Shown: in pieces, positions 52,504 through 64,000 of the stretch
Layout of the letters: the number at the start of each line of letters is the position of its first letter
Position numbering within the stretch: position 1 is the first letter of the stretch
DNA from: Epiperipatus broadwayi
Lineage: Eukaryota > Onychophora > Udeonychophora > Euonychophora > Peripatidae
Direction of reading: 5' to 3'
Length of the DNA stretch: 64,000 nt
NCBI GenBank assembly: GCA_028023455.1
Contig: JAQFVV010000254.1
Location: 1,302,001-1,366,000 of the forward strand
The notes under the pieces: generated by a model
What the model was told of the DNA's origin: nothing
Databases searched by the model: none
Seen by the model: the letters and a program-made list of their open reading frames with translations, nothing else
Position numbers and translations under genes: made by a program

Positions 52504-53482
52504 GTAATTGGATTGTTTATTAACAAGCTATTATCATAGTTTTTCCTGATTTTTTTTAATTTCATGCTTTATTATTCTTTTTTTAAATAGTACTTTGCCT
52601 ATCAACAACTTCCATAGATATATCCAGTGCTTTGTGTTTTAAAAAATTATAATAAAAAATATATAAAAAAGTAAAAATCCATTAAAAAAAACTATATATG
52701 TATATATTGTTTTTTGTTCATAAGAATATACTCATTTCTGTTTAAAATATGTATATAAAAATATACATCATTTCAACATTTATTCAATCCCAATATCAAT
52801 AACAATCAACAATTTCAAACTGTTATCAAGGCAACTTTTTAACAATAAAGGTAAAATCTTTATACATATATGTGCAGATTAAAACCACATATTCTAATAG
52901 AGCTCGTCATTACCAATGAATTTTGATATCTGCAACATGGCTTGAAACCAAACGTTATAAATACATTGGTTGCTATGTTCAAAATTATTAAGAAATTCTG
53001 TGAACTTGAATTTTTCACAAGCTTTGGGAAATATGAAATAAGTAATTCTATTATCATCCGCTGGGGATTTCTTTTTCAACTGCTCATTGCTAAGAACTAA
53101 TTTTCTTCTAAAGATAATATTGTCGTTATTTCACAGCACAAAGAGTAAATATATGGCTGTAAATTTTTAACTGTATTTTAAAATAATTCAATTATGATTA
53201 GATGTTTAGCTTAATTTTTTATTTATTTATTTACAAATGCTAGGCTTAAAAGCAATTGTTTGTTCGATAGTCTGTGATAACTTGTAAATAAAGAATATTT
53301 TAAATAAAGCGTAAAGAGAATTTTGATTGACAAAGCATTGGTGAGAGGACCTGGAGATAAAATTTAACGGAAGTATTCCACATAACTTTCTAGGTGGTTT
53401 TATAGATATTTTCTAGTCAAAAATAAAATTAGTGCTTTAATTTAGTGCAGAATAAATTTATTCTCAATACGTAAAGAACCTC

Positions 53483-53685
53483 ATTGAACATCACATGATC
53501 ACCATCTCTTATGCTAGCACATAACTGTTATTAAACAGGCAAAACTCTTCTTACAGTAGTGCCACTCTATGCCAACTAGATGGGGATTTTATGCACAAGC
53601 CTTCTGGCATCCCATTGATTACTCTGGTTGGCACAGGGTGGCACTACTGTATCGAGAGTTTTGCCTGTTTAACCTCATTGAAGTT
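53483..53685 (+). repeat. MITE-like repeat, best-preserved copy, inside the host intron
   Basis: The inverted ends ttaaacaggcaaaactct (53,531) and agagttttgcctgtttaa (to 53,672) continue inward as a ~45-bp imperfect stem (cagtagtgccactctatgcc with ggcacagggtggcactactg). An additional outer segment, cacatgatcaccatctctta, is shared with 60,063 and, inverted, 11,150. No coding sequence is present. Confidence 0.75.
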
Positions 53686-53982
53686 CCAATCGGACACTTC
53701 TAATATTTTTATAATTGTTTTAACATTTGTCTGTATTGTACATGATCAATGTGTATATATTCTTTCCTGTTTTGTATATGTGTGCAATTAATTTTTATAT
53801 TTATTTCTTAAAATTTATTGTTTGTAGTAATCTTTGTAAGTTATTGTCTGTATAATATTTTTAGATTATTAATTCTTATTTTTTATTTATATAATTAATA
53901 TAATGACATGAATATCTCATTGCACAAGTTCTATATATATGTATATATTGTTTATTTAATAAATAAATTATTATTATTATAG

Positions 53983-54102
53983 ATACCGAATAAGCATTCG
54001 CCTTCAAAATTGTAAAATGTTTCCAGAACCCGAATTAAAAATTACAACTTCTCCAGATACGATTATCAATTTCAAAGTTGAAGCGGGTCTTCAAAGTTCA
54101 AT
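53983..54102 (+). CDS. Internal exon B of the same unidentified host gene
   Basis: The exon follows attattattatag and is followed by a strong donor, gtaagtata. It has 120 bp: one leading base completing the Arg codon split with exon A, 39 codons (YRISIRLQNCKMFPEPELKI then TTSPDTIINFKVEAGLQSS) and two trailing bases. The only open frame is the one that joins in phase to exon A, across a 1,479-bp intron. Codon use is more balanced than in surrounding AT-rich DNA. The next exon must begin in phase 2 and I could not locate it. The intron holds a MITE-like repeat at 53,483-53,685. Confidence 0.6.
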
Positions 54103-55869
54103 GTAAGTATAATAAAACCTTATGTAATAATATACTACATGTATATACATGAATACACACACAGTTACGCAGACACATAGTATTTAGATTTTTAACCAAA
54201 ATTATTGACATCGCCATTTAATTATTAGCATCATTAGCAACCAACCAGAAATGAATGTTGCCATTTCAATTCCAAGAAAACTAGATACAAAAAACAAATA
54301 TAATAAAATACTATTATTACTTTTACTAGTCTGTGCTCATACCCTGTCTATTACATATATAGATACAGGTATATATAAGCCTGTGTATTTCATCTATTAC
54401 TATTAATATTATAATTATTACTATTACTACATTAGAAATAAGTTTTCAGATAACTATACAAATTAATCGATGAATAAGAAATAGGTCCACTTATAGACTA
54501 CTTTCAAAGATAAAGTTTATTTACACTCTAAAAAAATACAGAAGATTAGTCCATATTCTAGGTCTCATTGTACTAATTACATATGTCAGGTCAGAAATTA
54601 CAAACAATAAATGGGTAAGGATTATAAATACAATCAAAGGAATGAAAGGCTTTACACTAGATACAATATGACTATTAAACTAGCTAGGATTCCGATTACA
54701 TTATACAGTCTGATACAACAATGCTGGGTCATAGGTAAATCATTTGAGCAAATATGAAGGAAACATGAAAACAAATATAAGTGGGTTACATTATAAATGG
54801 GTTATTCGATCATGTTTAATATATTTCAATGCTATCTTTTAATTTTTTTAACACCACAAACATTTTTTTTGACATATGTTATCAGCTATCATGTTGTATC
54901 TTTCCAGCATAATTATTTGAAAACTATTAACATTGTATTGATGTATTTGATATAATTTTTACAAGAAACAAAATCTGCATTTCCTACTAAAAACCACTGC
55001 TAATGGATTCTGTAGCATATCCACCAAATTAAAAAAAAAACATACGGACTAATTGTATGACTGTGAGACAGTAGTTTTCAAATTTTAAAAACCATCCGTA
55101 CATGAAATTTATCTAATTTTTTTATGTTAGTCAATAGAATGTTATAACACAGAGCTAATTTAATTGCAATTAAAAAAAACCACACTCTGTTTTATTACTT
55201 TATTAACACCATTTAATTATTACATTTACTTTAAACGCAAAAAATTGCTATATATAAAACCTTTGTGATATATTGAATAAAGGTTTTTTTTTTTTATCCA
55301 TATGTTGTGGAAAATAAAAATTCCTAATGCCAATAAATGTTTTGAAACTCTTTATCACATTTAAATTAAAGATATTTTGAATAATTATCTTAAGTTTCAT
55401 CTTAGTATTTGGTGCTAAAGCACTTAAACCTTTTTTGTTTCACATATAGCACTTGGTTATTTTAGTTTATTTTATCCAACATTTGTTGATAAATCTTTCC
55501 AATCTTTCTATGTTTTTTTTTTAAATTTTAACAGTTGCTTTGTATATATACATATATATTAATCTGTACTTTGTACTTTTATGCATTCTATATACAACTT
55601 AAAAATATAATTTGTTCTATTTCTTTGGACCAACAACTTAAATTTGAATCCTTTTAAAAAAATCATTCCTGGGTGGTTCAATACTTCCAAATTATTTTCT
55701 TATAGTTGTATGCTTTCAATTTATAATACATAATTTTTAAAATATTCAAGTTTTTAATTTTCACTTTTGCAAATGTTCATGGTCTTTCCTCTTGTGTAAA
55801 CAAAATAATTTAAAGAACTGTCACATTTTAAGTCTACTTTTTTACCAAAAAATTTTGTTTATTTATTTA
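54103..55869. other. AT-rich sequence downstream of exon B
   Basis: This is probably intron. No further exon with an acceptor, an open phase-compatible frame and a donor could be picked with confidence. Short T- and A-runs and (TA)n are present. Confidence 0.35.
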
Positions 55870-55900
55870 CTAGCCATACCCAACCACACATTGCTGTGGC
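55870..55900 (-). mobile_element. Helitron 3' terminus (hairpin plus CTAG)
   Basis: On the minus strand, a ccaca...tgtgg stem (plus 55,884-55,888 with 55,895-55,899) is followed about ten bases later by CTAG (plus 55,870-55,873), and the next base is T. A short hairpin 10-12 nt before a terminal CTRR, inserted between A and T, is the established Helitron 3' end. It lies just downstream of the helicase relic on the same strand. Confidence 0.8.
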
Positions 55901-55923
55901 TCAGTCTGGTTAAATGGAAAATT

Positions 55924-56484
55924 TCACAATGTTTGTGGGTATTTTGTTGTTCCATTGTCTGTGCAGATATAGAGATTGTCTGGTTTTCTGACTCTAGAAC
56001 ATGCAACATATAATTGTCCATATAAGAAGCAATCCATGTCTAGATCTAAACCACACAATTCTAAAGATTGGCCCTAAACATTGTTGATGGTGATTGCAAA
56101 TGTCAATTGAATTGGGAATTGCAATCGCTTAAATTAAAATGGCATATTCATTGGAATCATAGGAATGTGAGGAATGAGGACATCTTCACCTATGAAAGGT
56201 CCTGTCAAGATTGCTGCTTCTACAGTGTTGCTCATTAATTTTTTTACTGCAGCCACATGCCATTGCAAAGCTTTGGCTTGTTGATATTTTGCATGCCGAT
56301 TTTCAATTGCAATATGTGCGGTGGCATTCCTGGAATCGAGTGAATTCAGAAATTTTGTTGGATAATTAACCATTTTATCTGCTTCCACAACACTGTCAAT
56401 GGACTTGTATGGGACTGCCTCACTTTGAATGTTAGACTGAATAATATTGTTTAAGTTTGTAGATGTCTTTGCTCTTGACCACAA
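55924..56484 (-). pseudogene. Helitron (Pif1-like) helicase C-terminus, decayed
   Basis: The minus-strand frame from 56,484 encodes SIDSVVEADKMVNYPTKFLN, then a patch in a shifted frame (NATAHIAIENRHAKYQQ), and returns to VKKLMSNTVEAAILTGPFIG and EDVLIPHIPMIPMNMPF. After two nonsense codons in the same frame it continues FKRLQFPIQLTFAITINN, GQSLELCGLDLD and GQLYVACSRVRKPDNLY. These are the last helicase motifs (FPI.L.FA.TINK.QGQSL and GQLYVA.SRV) of Helitron Rep-Hel proteins, related to Pif1. The protein would unwind DNA during rolling-circle transposition. This copy lacks the Rep domain and is inactive. The upstream border is near 56,490. Confidence 0.85.
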
Positions 56485-56507
56485 GAATAGCTCATTTATT
56501 CAGCCAA

Positions 56508-57372
56508 TTATGTTATCTTTTATATGACAAGATAAACCCAGCAATTTTTTTGTTTAGTGGTTTTCCTCANNNNNNNNNNNNNNNNNNNNNNNNNNNNNNN
56601 NNNNNNNNNNNNNNNNNNNNNNNNNNNNNNNNNNNNNNNNNNNNNNNNNNNNNNNNNNNNNNNNNNNNNNNNNNNNNNNNNNNNNNNNNNNNNNNNNNNN
56701 NNNNNNNNNNNNNNNNNNNNNNNNNNNNNNNNNNNNNNNNNNNNNNNNNNNNNNNNNNNNNNNNNNNNNNNNNNNNNNNNNNNNNNNNNNNNNNNNNNNN
56801 NNNNNNNNNNNNNNNNNNNNNNNNNNNNNNNNNNNNNNNNNNNNNNNNNNNNNNNNNNNNNNNNNNNNNNNNNNNNNNNNNNNNNNNNNNNNNNNNNNNN
56901 NNNNNNNNNNNNNNNNNNNNNNNNNNNNNNNNNNNNNNNNNNNNNNNNNNNNNNNNNNNNNNNNNNNNNNNNNNNNNNNNNNNNNNNNNNNNNNNNNNNN
57001 NNNNNNNNNNNNNNNNNNNNNNNNNNNNNNNNNNNNNNNNNNNNNNNNNNNNNNNNNNNNNNNNNNNNNAGATAAACCCAGCATGTGATTGTTTAGTGGT
57101 TTTCATCACATTTTATATTGGTATCAAATGTTTAACTACAAGAGAAATATTAGTAATGAATAGAAGTCACATATAATCAATATTAAAATTTATAAATAAA
57201 AATATAAATACATATTACACATGATTAAAAAAATAAAAAAATATTAAACCAACATGCAAATTAAAATAGATTTTATATTACTGCAGCAACATGCAAACTG
57301 GTATCCTGCTTCACATGGAAGACAGCAAAAAAATTGCTGGGTTTATCTTGTCATATAAAAGATAACATTTGA
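56508..57372. repeat. Duplicated and inverted sequence around the assembly gap
   Basis: The segment agataaacccagca ... gtttagtggttttc occurs immediately before the Ns (56,530-56,565) and immediately after (57,070-57,103) in the same orientation. An inverted copy (ttgctgggtttatcttgtca) lies at 57,332-57,372, mirroring 56,508-56,548. Confidence 0.85.
56570..57069. other. Assembly gap, 500 Ns
   Basis: Exactly 500 undetermined bases, a round size that suggests a placeholder length. No gene should be called across it. Confidence 1.
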
Positions 57373-57379
57373 TCTCTTA

Positions 57380-60060
57380 CTTTTTGAGAGGTAAAAATTA
57401 ATAATACCTTATTAAAAACAATCTTCTTAAAATGTTTATAATCTTAAAGTAATATAAACATTTGTGTGAGTGAAATTCCTACAATAATGACATGAAATGC
57501 TTATTTTGACCAATAGGTAGATATAATATTACCTGAAAATACCTGAGCAGAAGAAAGACAGAAACATTCTTTTCATGCTTGTCTTCATCAAATAAAATGT
57601 TTCAAAGGATGTCAAAATTGCTGTCCATATGTGAAGTGTTTTAAAAGTTTTGACACCTAACTGTAAAGCAGAAAATAATATATTGATTATCAAATAAAAT
57701 TGAAAGAGTTTTTTTTAAAAAAATCTATAAATGTTGTTTATTTCCAGTTTGATGATGTTTGGTTTGTTACTAATAGTAATAAATACCAGTTAATGTATTT
57801 TAGAAATTTATTTTTATTTGTTATTTTAATAATTGCTCATTGTTTGTTGTTTGTAATATGGTTGCAAAATAGAAATGATGTTGACTTCTGTTCATCTCTA
57901 TTTAACTATCTATTTAATTGCCTTACTATTTAGCTTCTGTTTTTATGTCTACCTATCTACAGTAATCTATAACGAATCAGAACTCAACATCACTGCAATT
58001 TTTCCATCACATAAAAACAATTAGCAAGTATTCAAATAAAAATTAAAATATTTCCCAAGAAATATTTACAGGTGTTTATTATTAATAGTAAACAAACAAA
58101 AAATAGATATAAATTTTTAAAAAATCTTTATTAACAAATATAAAAATTATAACAAATTCTCAAAACAATATTTACATGTGTTTATTATTAGTAGTAGTAA
58201 ACAAACAAAACAATAACAAATTTTAAAAACCTCAATTAACAAACAACATGTATAGACTTAAACCCCCATACCCTGCTTTAATTTTGTTCGATAGACAAAA
58301 AATTATTTTTACCATTTTACATTTAGATATCAAACCTTTGAAATGTCTCATGTAATAAAGGTAAGCCGTAAAAAATCCTTATATTTCCCCCTAATGTTGT
58401 ATCTATGTACTGTTGAAAAATAATCAACATAAATTTTTTTTTATATAATTATTGTAGAAATTTTACTCATGCAAACAAGTGCATTACTTTAACATTTTAT
58501 ACATTTTAAAAAGTTTGTTTTAATTTTTAAAATGGATATTTTTACCACTAAAAAAATAAATAAAAGATACCACATAAAGAGGATACCAGACTGTAGGTCA
58601 TTGGGGTATTATAAAATCTATTTTTTATTTGTTAAATGTGTATAATACGGTTTTATAGTTTTATTTATTAATTTTAATATTTATCCATTGCTAATATTTT
58701 TTGGTACTTATGCATTATCCTATCTATCAAGCTTGACAGATGATTTTTTTTAAATATACAGCTTCAGAAGCATACAGTATATGTAAAAAACCAATATGGC
58801 AGGAAAGTAACATCATAAATAATATTCCTTTTTTATTGTAATATTACATTTCTATTTGTTTTATATTAATACAAAAAAAATGGCTATATGGTATTATAAT
58901 TAATTATAATTTTCAATAATAAATAAAAGGTAGATATTATAATGTGTAAATGCCGATATATATATATAAAGACAGTAATCAATTATCCTCACTTATTCTT
59001 TTTTATAGATAATGAATTGTCTTTATATGCATTACTTATAAAGGCTGGTGTATGACGATATGTGATTACTGTTTTAATGTATATAGACAGTGGTATTTAC
59101 ACATTACATACAAAAATATATGGAACATCTTTATATGCATTTTTATAAAGAAGGATAAATGAGGATATTTGATTACTGTTTTAATGTATATAGACTTCAT
59201 TGTTTACATGTTATAATATTTATCTTTTACTTATTATTGCTAATTATAAGTAATTATAATATTTCCACTTTATTTTCTTTTTTGTATTAATAAAAAAAAA
59301 TAGAAACACAACACTAAAAAATGTAAATATTAAATACAACAGATACTTGTATACCCCTAAAACTGTATCTTTAAAAAAAATTGTATTCCTAGCTTATACA
59401 CAGGATAATACAGGAGTGTTTATTTCTCTTATGATTGAACATTTGGTGACATTAAAAATGTGATACTTATTAATTGCAAAATTAAAATTTTATTTCGGCC
59501 TTTTCTTTTTTAATAATAATGTGAAAGGCGGAAACCTTTGACAGTTGCACCTTAAAAATGCTTAAATGACAGCCAATCAGATAGTAATAATGACCTTTTC
59601 TTTTTTGTAATTGAATTCGTTAGATATAGACTTTTTTCTGTATTCTGCCACTATGGCTAGGATTTAAATATATATCATAATTAAACTTTTAAGACATTTA
59701 AAATATGATATTTGTTATTGTGAAATTAAAATACATTGTTTAACTTTAAAAATTGTTTTTGAATTTTTTATATTTATTTCAACATAATATCAGTAGTGTT
59801 TTCATTTTAATATTTATTACTTTCAATAATGTGAATTTATTGTTTTTTATTTATTGTAATAATAAAATCCTTTCGTTTAAGCATATTATTGCTTGTATTA
59901 GTTTATACAATATATTTTGGCTGCCATACTTACATTAATGCAAGCATATGTTCATGTTTGTCCATCATATTTTAAAAGTAAAAGACTATAGTATTGTTTT
60001 TCATTTTTTGTAATGATAGTAATTTTATTTTTTTTGGTCATTATCTAATTACTAATATTT
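57380..60060. other. AT-rich stretch with short tandem duplications
   Basis: Two copies of atatttacaggtgtttatta ... aacaaacaaa lie at about 58,062 and 58,168 (period 106 bp). Two copies of tctttatatgcat ... ttactgttttaatgtatata lie at 59,020 and 59,129 (period 109 bp). No real gene is seen. Open frames here are F/L/I-rich AT noise. Confidence 0.5.
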
Positions 60061-60062
60061 TT

Positions 60063-60180
60063 CACATGATCACCATTTCACATGCTTACACAGGCTGTTA
60101 TTAACAATATCAAACTCTCCATATTCTAGTTCTATCAAGTGCAAGCCTTCATAATCAATGAATGCAGAAAGGTTTTTGAA
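60063..60180 (+). repeat. MITE-like repeat, copy 5 (half element)
   Basis: The outer block cacatgatcaccatttcaca, gctgttattaacaatatcaa, aactctccat and the core caagccttcataatcaatga are collinear with the copy at 53,483. The right end is missing or diverged. 60,181-61,500 shows no recognisable gene. Confidence 0.65.
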
Positions 60181-61504
60181 AAAAAATCATATCTAGTGCC
60201 TACTCATTCAATATTACCAGACTAGAATAATAGTACCTGTAGTTTTTGAAAAACCAAATATAATATAAAAATGCTAAACTGAGTTCAGATCTATGTGACT
60301 ATACAAGCAAATTAGCTTGAATGGAAAACATTATTGTGTTTTTATGTTGGCTCTTAGCTTCATAGTTAACAAAATGAGTAAAAGGTGGCTGCTGTATGAT
60401 TGCATTAGATCCTAAGATTTAGATGTAGTGCTCTCAAATACAAGGCTCCTCACTGATGAAAGCCACAAGCTAACAACTAATCTGGCAATATTAGATAAGT
60501 AGTATAACAGTCAGAAGAAACCTCACAACTCTATCTGCCATATCAGGGTGCCACTAGGCTATTGGAATCTAGAAAAATTTATAAAGGAGGGAGATACATA
60601 CAGGTGAGGTTCAACTTTCATTTGACTGATTGCTAATTCTTGAAAAAGCTGAGCTTTATCATATAATGTTGTAAATTTAAAATTTACAATACTTGATTTT
60701 TCAAAATATTATTAATAATAAAATAAAAAACTATGCCACTGCCAAAACTAATTAAACCAAAAAAACATTTTTATTATGCCCACCCACATTATACAAAAAT
60801 TTCAAGGACTGCAATGTATTTAATTTAGATTATGTGCACAGATGGATGATTTCAACATATTTAATACTATTTTAATATTTTCTTAAGTGTAAATACACTT
60901 CATAAAATATGCATTGAAACAACTCAATCTTTTAACTCCAGGCCAACAATTTGTTTCCAAACCAGTGCTATTTTACTGATATACTGATGCAATTGATGCA
61001 GAATGAGAATGTTAACATAAAACAATTATGTTGACAGGAATTTACATCTGTAGCAGGATATCATTAGAGAAACAATGATCCTTGTCCAGTACTGGAATAC
61101 ACATTCATTCATAAATGATGTAATTTTTATTAAAAAGGGTTCAAAATACGAAACAAAATTATAAAGATAATAATGCATCAGCTTCCATGTTTTATGACAA
61201 TATTAAATCATGTATATATGGTTTTAATTTCAATTATAATAATTTAAAAATATTGCAAATTGAGAGAAATAACAATAAAAGGAAAATAAAGGAAATATGC
61301 TTATATATAAATACAAGCAGGACTTAATCAATAGTCAGACAGAAAATGTTAAGATCATGGAATTGTGGTAAGGTCATCCTTTCAGAGTATTAGTTTACAA
61401 AGATTATGAGGATAGTCAAAAGTGCTCCTAAGTGACGATTACACTTTTTGTTCTTTACTAATATTTAATTATAAGATTCTACATATTGCTTTGAAGAAAT
61501 ATAT

Positions 61505-62575
61505 ATATACACACCTGGATCTCGATTTACACGATAGATAGGTTCCTCAGAAAACACACACAAAAGAAATCGCTCAAAAATAGACGTAACTTACTTTGAA
61601 AAAGGGGGGATATGGACTGTGATTTTTCAAAAATCGCATAAAAGCAAAGCACCAACGTAAAATTACTTTAAAATTCATGCAAAAAAAAAAATAAGGAAAT
61701 AAAATATGACTAATAAAAGATTTCAAATTTGAAAAAAATTGATACAAGACAAACTTTTTTTGACTATAATATTTAATTTTATTCAAAACAATATATTTTT
61801 ATGCATAATTTACAGTAATTTACATTTTTTATACATGCTTAATTATTATTGCTATTTGCCGATAAACAGGTTCATTTGCAAACTGGTAAAAAATCTGATT
61901 CTTCCCAAGAGGAAATACAACTAGTGCCAACTTCACTCTCATGTTGTGTTAATGGTTTTCTGGTGACAATGTAATTAGTAATTAATCTAACAACTAAAAA
62001 TTAAATTCTTATTTTTGTCTTTAATTTTTTAATTTTCAATTACGTTTAAAAATCAAATTTCGTTTCACATTACATTAATTTTAGGTCACCTTAAGTAATT
62101 TTTAAATTGTTAATTACAATTAAAAATCAGATTTTAATTTTTAATTGTCAAATTTAATTGTGCCCACTGCTATTACTCACCTTTTAAAAATAAACTTGCG
62201 GACACTAAATGATTAATAATTGATTACGTTCTTTTTTAAAAAGCAAAAACAGAATGTGATTTAAAATGCAAAATTACACACAATATTTGAACAAATTTAC
62301 ATTATAATCTTGTAAAATTTAATGTTGGTATAGATAAAATGTGAAAATCATGATTTTAATTTCATTATTGTATAAAATCTTATTATTATAAAGCACTGAA
62401 AATATTGAAATTACTAAGATGAAAGTCAAATTCCAATAATGTGCTATTACTTTCAATATGACGTAAGTGTGCAAAATTTATTATTTAAAGTAATAGCGCA
62501 TTATCGGAGTTCAACTTCTGAAGAAACATAAATCGCATAACTTCAAAATCATGTAAAATGAGACCCGGATGTATA
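61505..62575. mobile_element. ~1.07-kb non-autonomous TIR element flanked by TA repeats
   Basis: The left end cctggatctcgatttacacg and the right end in reverse complement (ccgggtctcattttacatga) form an imperfect ~21-bp TIR next to tatata on both sides, consistent with TA-target elements such as Tc1/mariner/pogo. Subterminal aaatcgc/gcgattt motifs occur at both ends (61,568, 61,630 and 62,530). Inside, 62,420-62,458 and 62,486-62,522 form an inverted repeat around aataatgtgctattacttt. No transposase is present. Superfamily assignment is tentative. Confidence 0.5.
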
Positions 62576-63054
62576 TATATTGTACCCTTTTGATTAGGTC
62601 CAAATAGATTTACTAAGTCAATTTTGAAAAATTTTAAATTAAGGGTAAACTTAAATAGTATAACTGCTGTATAATATTGATAACATTTTTAAAAACTTTG
62701 TTAAAATAGAGTTGAGAGTTGTAAATGTATAAAAAGCTATGTTTAAATGTTAAAATTATGAAGTAAAGCTAAATATTATGATTTTGTATGGTTGGGAAAA
62801 CTGGCCATAGTGAAATTATATAAAGTTTTATTAAACTAAGTGCTAAAAGCTAATTTTAAAATAATGACTTAAAATTAAATAAGCTAATGTATTTTTAAAA
62901 AAAATAGATTTAATATTTGTGTTATAAATTTATTAAAAATATAATATTTCATGGTGGACAAATGTATTTAATTTATTACAGCTTAAATAATTTCAAAGTT
63001 TATTATTCCAAATTGTATTATTATATTTTATCATTTTTTATAATATAGTATTTT

Positions 63055-63245
63055 CACATTCATATTGGCTTTTTTCAAACCAAATTGTGCAAACGCTTTT
63101 TGAGAGTGTTAAATAATAAATGAATAACCTCTGACCCATACAAGATATAGAATTTATGCAGCAATAAAAGGAATCCTTTTATTGCTGCATAAATTCTATA
63201 TCTTGTATGGGTCAGAGGTTATTCATTTAAGCCGATATGAATGTG
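63055..63245. repeat. Perfect palindrome, 56-bp arms, plus outer inverted segment
   Basis: Arms 63,117-63,172 and 63,174-63,229 are exact reverse complements around one central base. The arms contain cctctgacccatacaagata. Outside, cacattcatattggctt (63,055-63,071) pairs with aagccgatatgaatgtg (63,229-63,245) with one mismatch, leaving a 45-base bulge only on the left. No coding sequence is associated. The rest of 62,580-64,000 is AT-rich with no gene. Confidence 0.9.
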
Positions 63246-64000
63246 ATTACAATTGTATACAGACGCTATAAAAAATAAATGCTGATTTAATATAGTATTT
63301 TGTAATAAAATGTTTAAGATATTTCTGTTTTTAGACAGTAAATATAAAAATTGATGCATATTGTCTGGTTTTTAAACTCATACTTTGGGCTTACAAGGTT
63401 TCTAAAGAAAGTTTTAAAATTGCTAATTGAAGGCATTTGTGTATCATAAAATAAAAGTAAATGTTAGAAAATTTATGTAATTGAATAGTTTTAAAATAAG
63501 AATAGTTAGTAAAGTTAAATTTTAAAAATAGGTAAATTAAAATTAAATATTTGATAAATTAATAAAGTATTATTTTTAAAATGTTATTTTGGAGCATTTA
63601 ATTTGTTCAAATAAAAATTGTAAATTACTTTAGAATTAAATTTTGTAATATTTAATGTGCTAAGATGGGTCATAAATTTTATTTCTAAATTTTAATAACC
63701 TAGACTTAACAGATATGTAAATTAGATCATAAGTTGTAGATTAAAATAACCAATCAAATTGTCAGTTCAATTTGGTAAAAAGCAGATGCTCTCATTTTTC
63801 TTGCTTGCTTAATAACTTAGTTGCTTGCTTAATAACTAGTTAACTTATCAATATTATTATCATATATCAACATCGAAGTATTGCTTACTTTACTACTTGA
63901 AATATAATTTTTAAGAAAAGTTTGGAAAAAACAGTGCAGCCCTAAATAAAGAAAATTCTCTACTGGTTATTTTATTGAAGCTTAAGCCAACTTCACAGTA

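Noticed and set aside
56463-57176. Long open frames spanning the run of Ns on both strands
   Set aside because: They exist only because undetermined bases cannot contain stop codons.
57700-57933. A 77-residue hydrophobic frame
   Set aside because: AT-rich noise with no motif, and no splice or expression clue.

Overview
The window looks like nuclear DNA from an invertebrate animal. It is very AT-rich (by eye about a quarter G+C) and has no bacterial-style operons or ribosome binding sites. It is full of simple repeats and decayed eukaryotic transposons: Penelope-like (PLE), Tx1/L1-like LINE, RTE-like LINE, Ty3/gypsy LTR, Helitron, hAT-type MITE, and a tRNA-derived SINE. No complete host gene can be read. 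The most gene-like host sequence is a pair of phase-matched exons at 52,375-52,503 and 53,983-54,102 (+). A short coding 3' end lies at 1-132. I cannot name the species. The transposon mix fits arthropods, molluscs and similar phyla.

Layout. 1-5.7 kb: coding 3' end, AT-rich spacer, a ~250-bp tandem duplication, a ~31-35-bp minisatellite ending in an inverted repeat, and a doubtful decayed coding region on the minus strand. 5.7-34.1 kb: I read this as at least three tandem copies of one long (~3.3-3.6 kb) AT-rich unit, blown apart by later insertions. These are a dispersed 'SSVGPD' repeat (6.6 kb), a SINE (9.0 kb), an ~8.5-kb block holding MITEs, a hAT MITE and a gypsy gag-pol relic (10.8-19.26 kb), an inverted repeat pair (19.6-19.95 kb), a LINE ORF1 fragment (20.4-21.8 kb), a ~3-kb head-to-head Penelope structure (23.3-26.3 kb) and a near-complete but dead Tx1/L1-like LINE (26.5-32.9 kb). 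34.1-41.8 kb: spacer, a very long (ATT)n tract, another SSVGPD repeat, orphan coding-like sequence and an RTE-type LINE 3' end. 41.86-45.47 kb: three tandem ~1.05-kb units, the third split by a Penelope insertion with a 6-bp target duplication. 46-52.1 kb: foldback repeats and two further Penelope relics. 52.4-54.1 kb: the two host exons. 55.87-56.48 kb: Helitron helicase C-terminus with its 3' end. 56,570-57,069: 500 Ns with duplicated flanks. 57-64 kb: AT-rich sequence with short tandem duplications, a TIR element with an internal hairpin, and a perfect palindrome with 56-bp arms.

The elements do not cooperate as a system. What stands out is the architecture: tandem arrays acting as insertion sites for nested elements, and Penelope ends repeatedly found in head-to-head inverted pairs.
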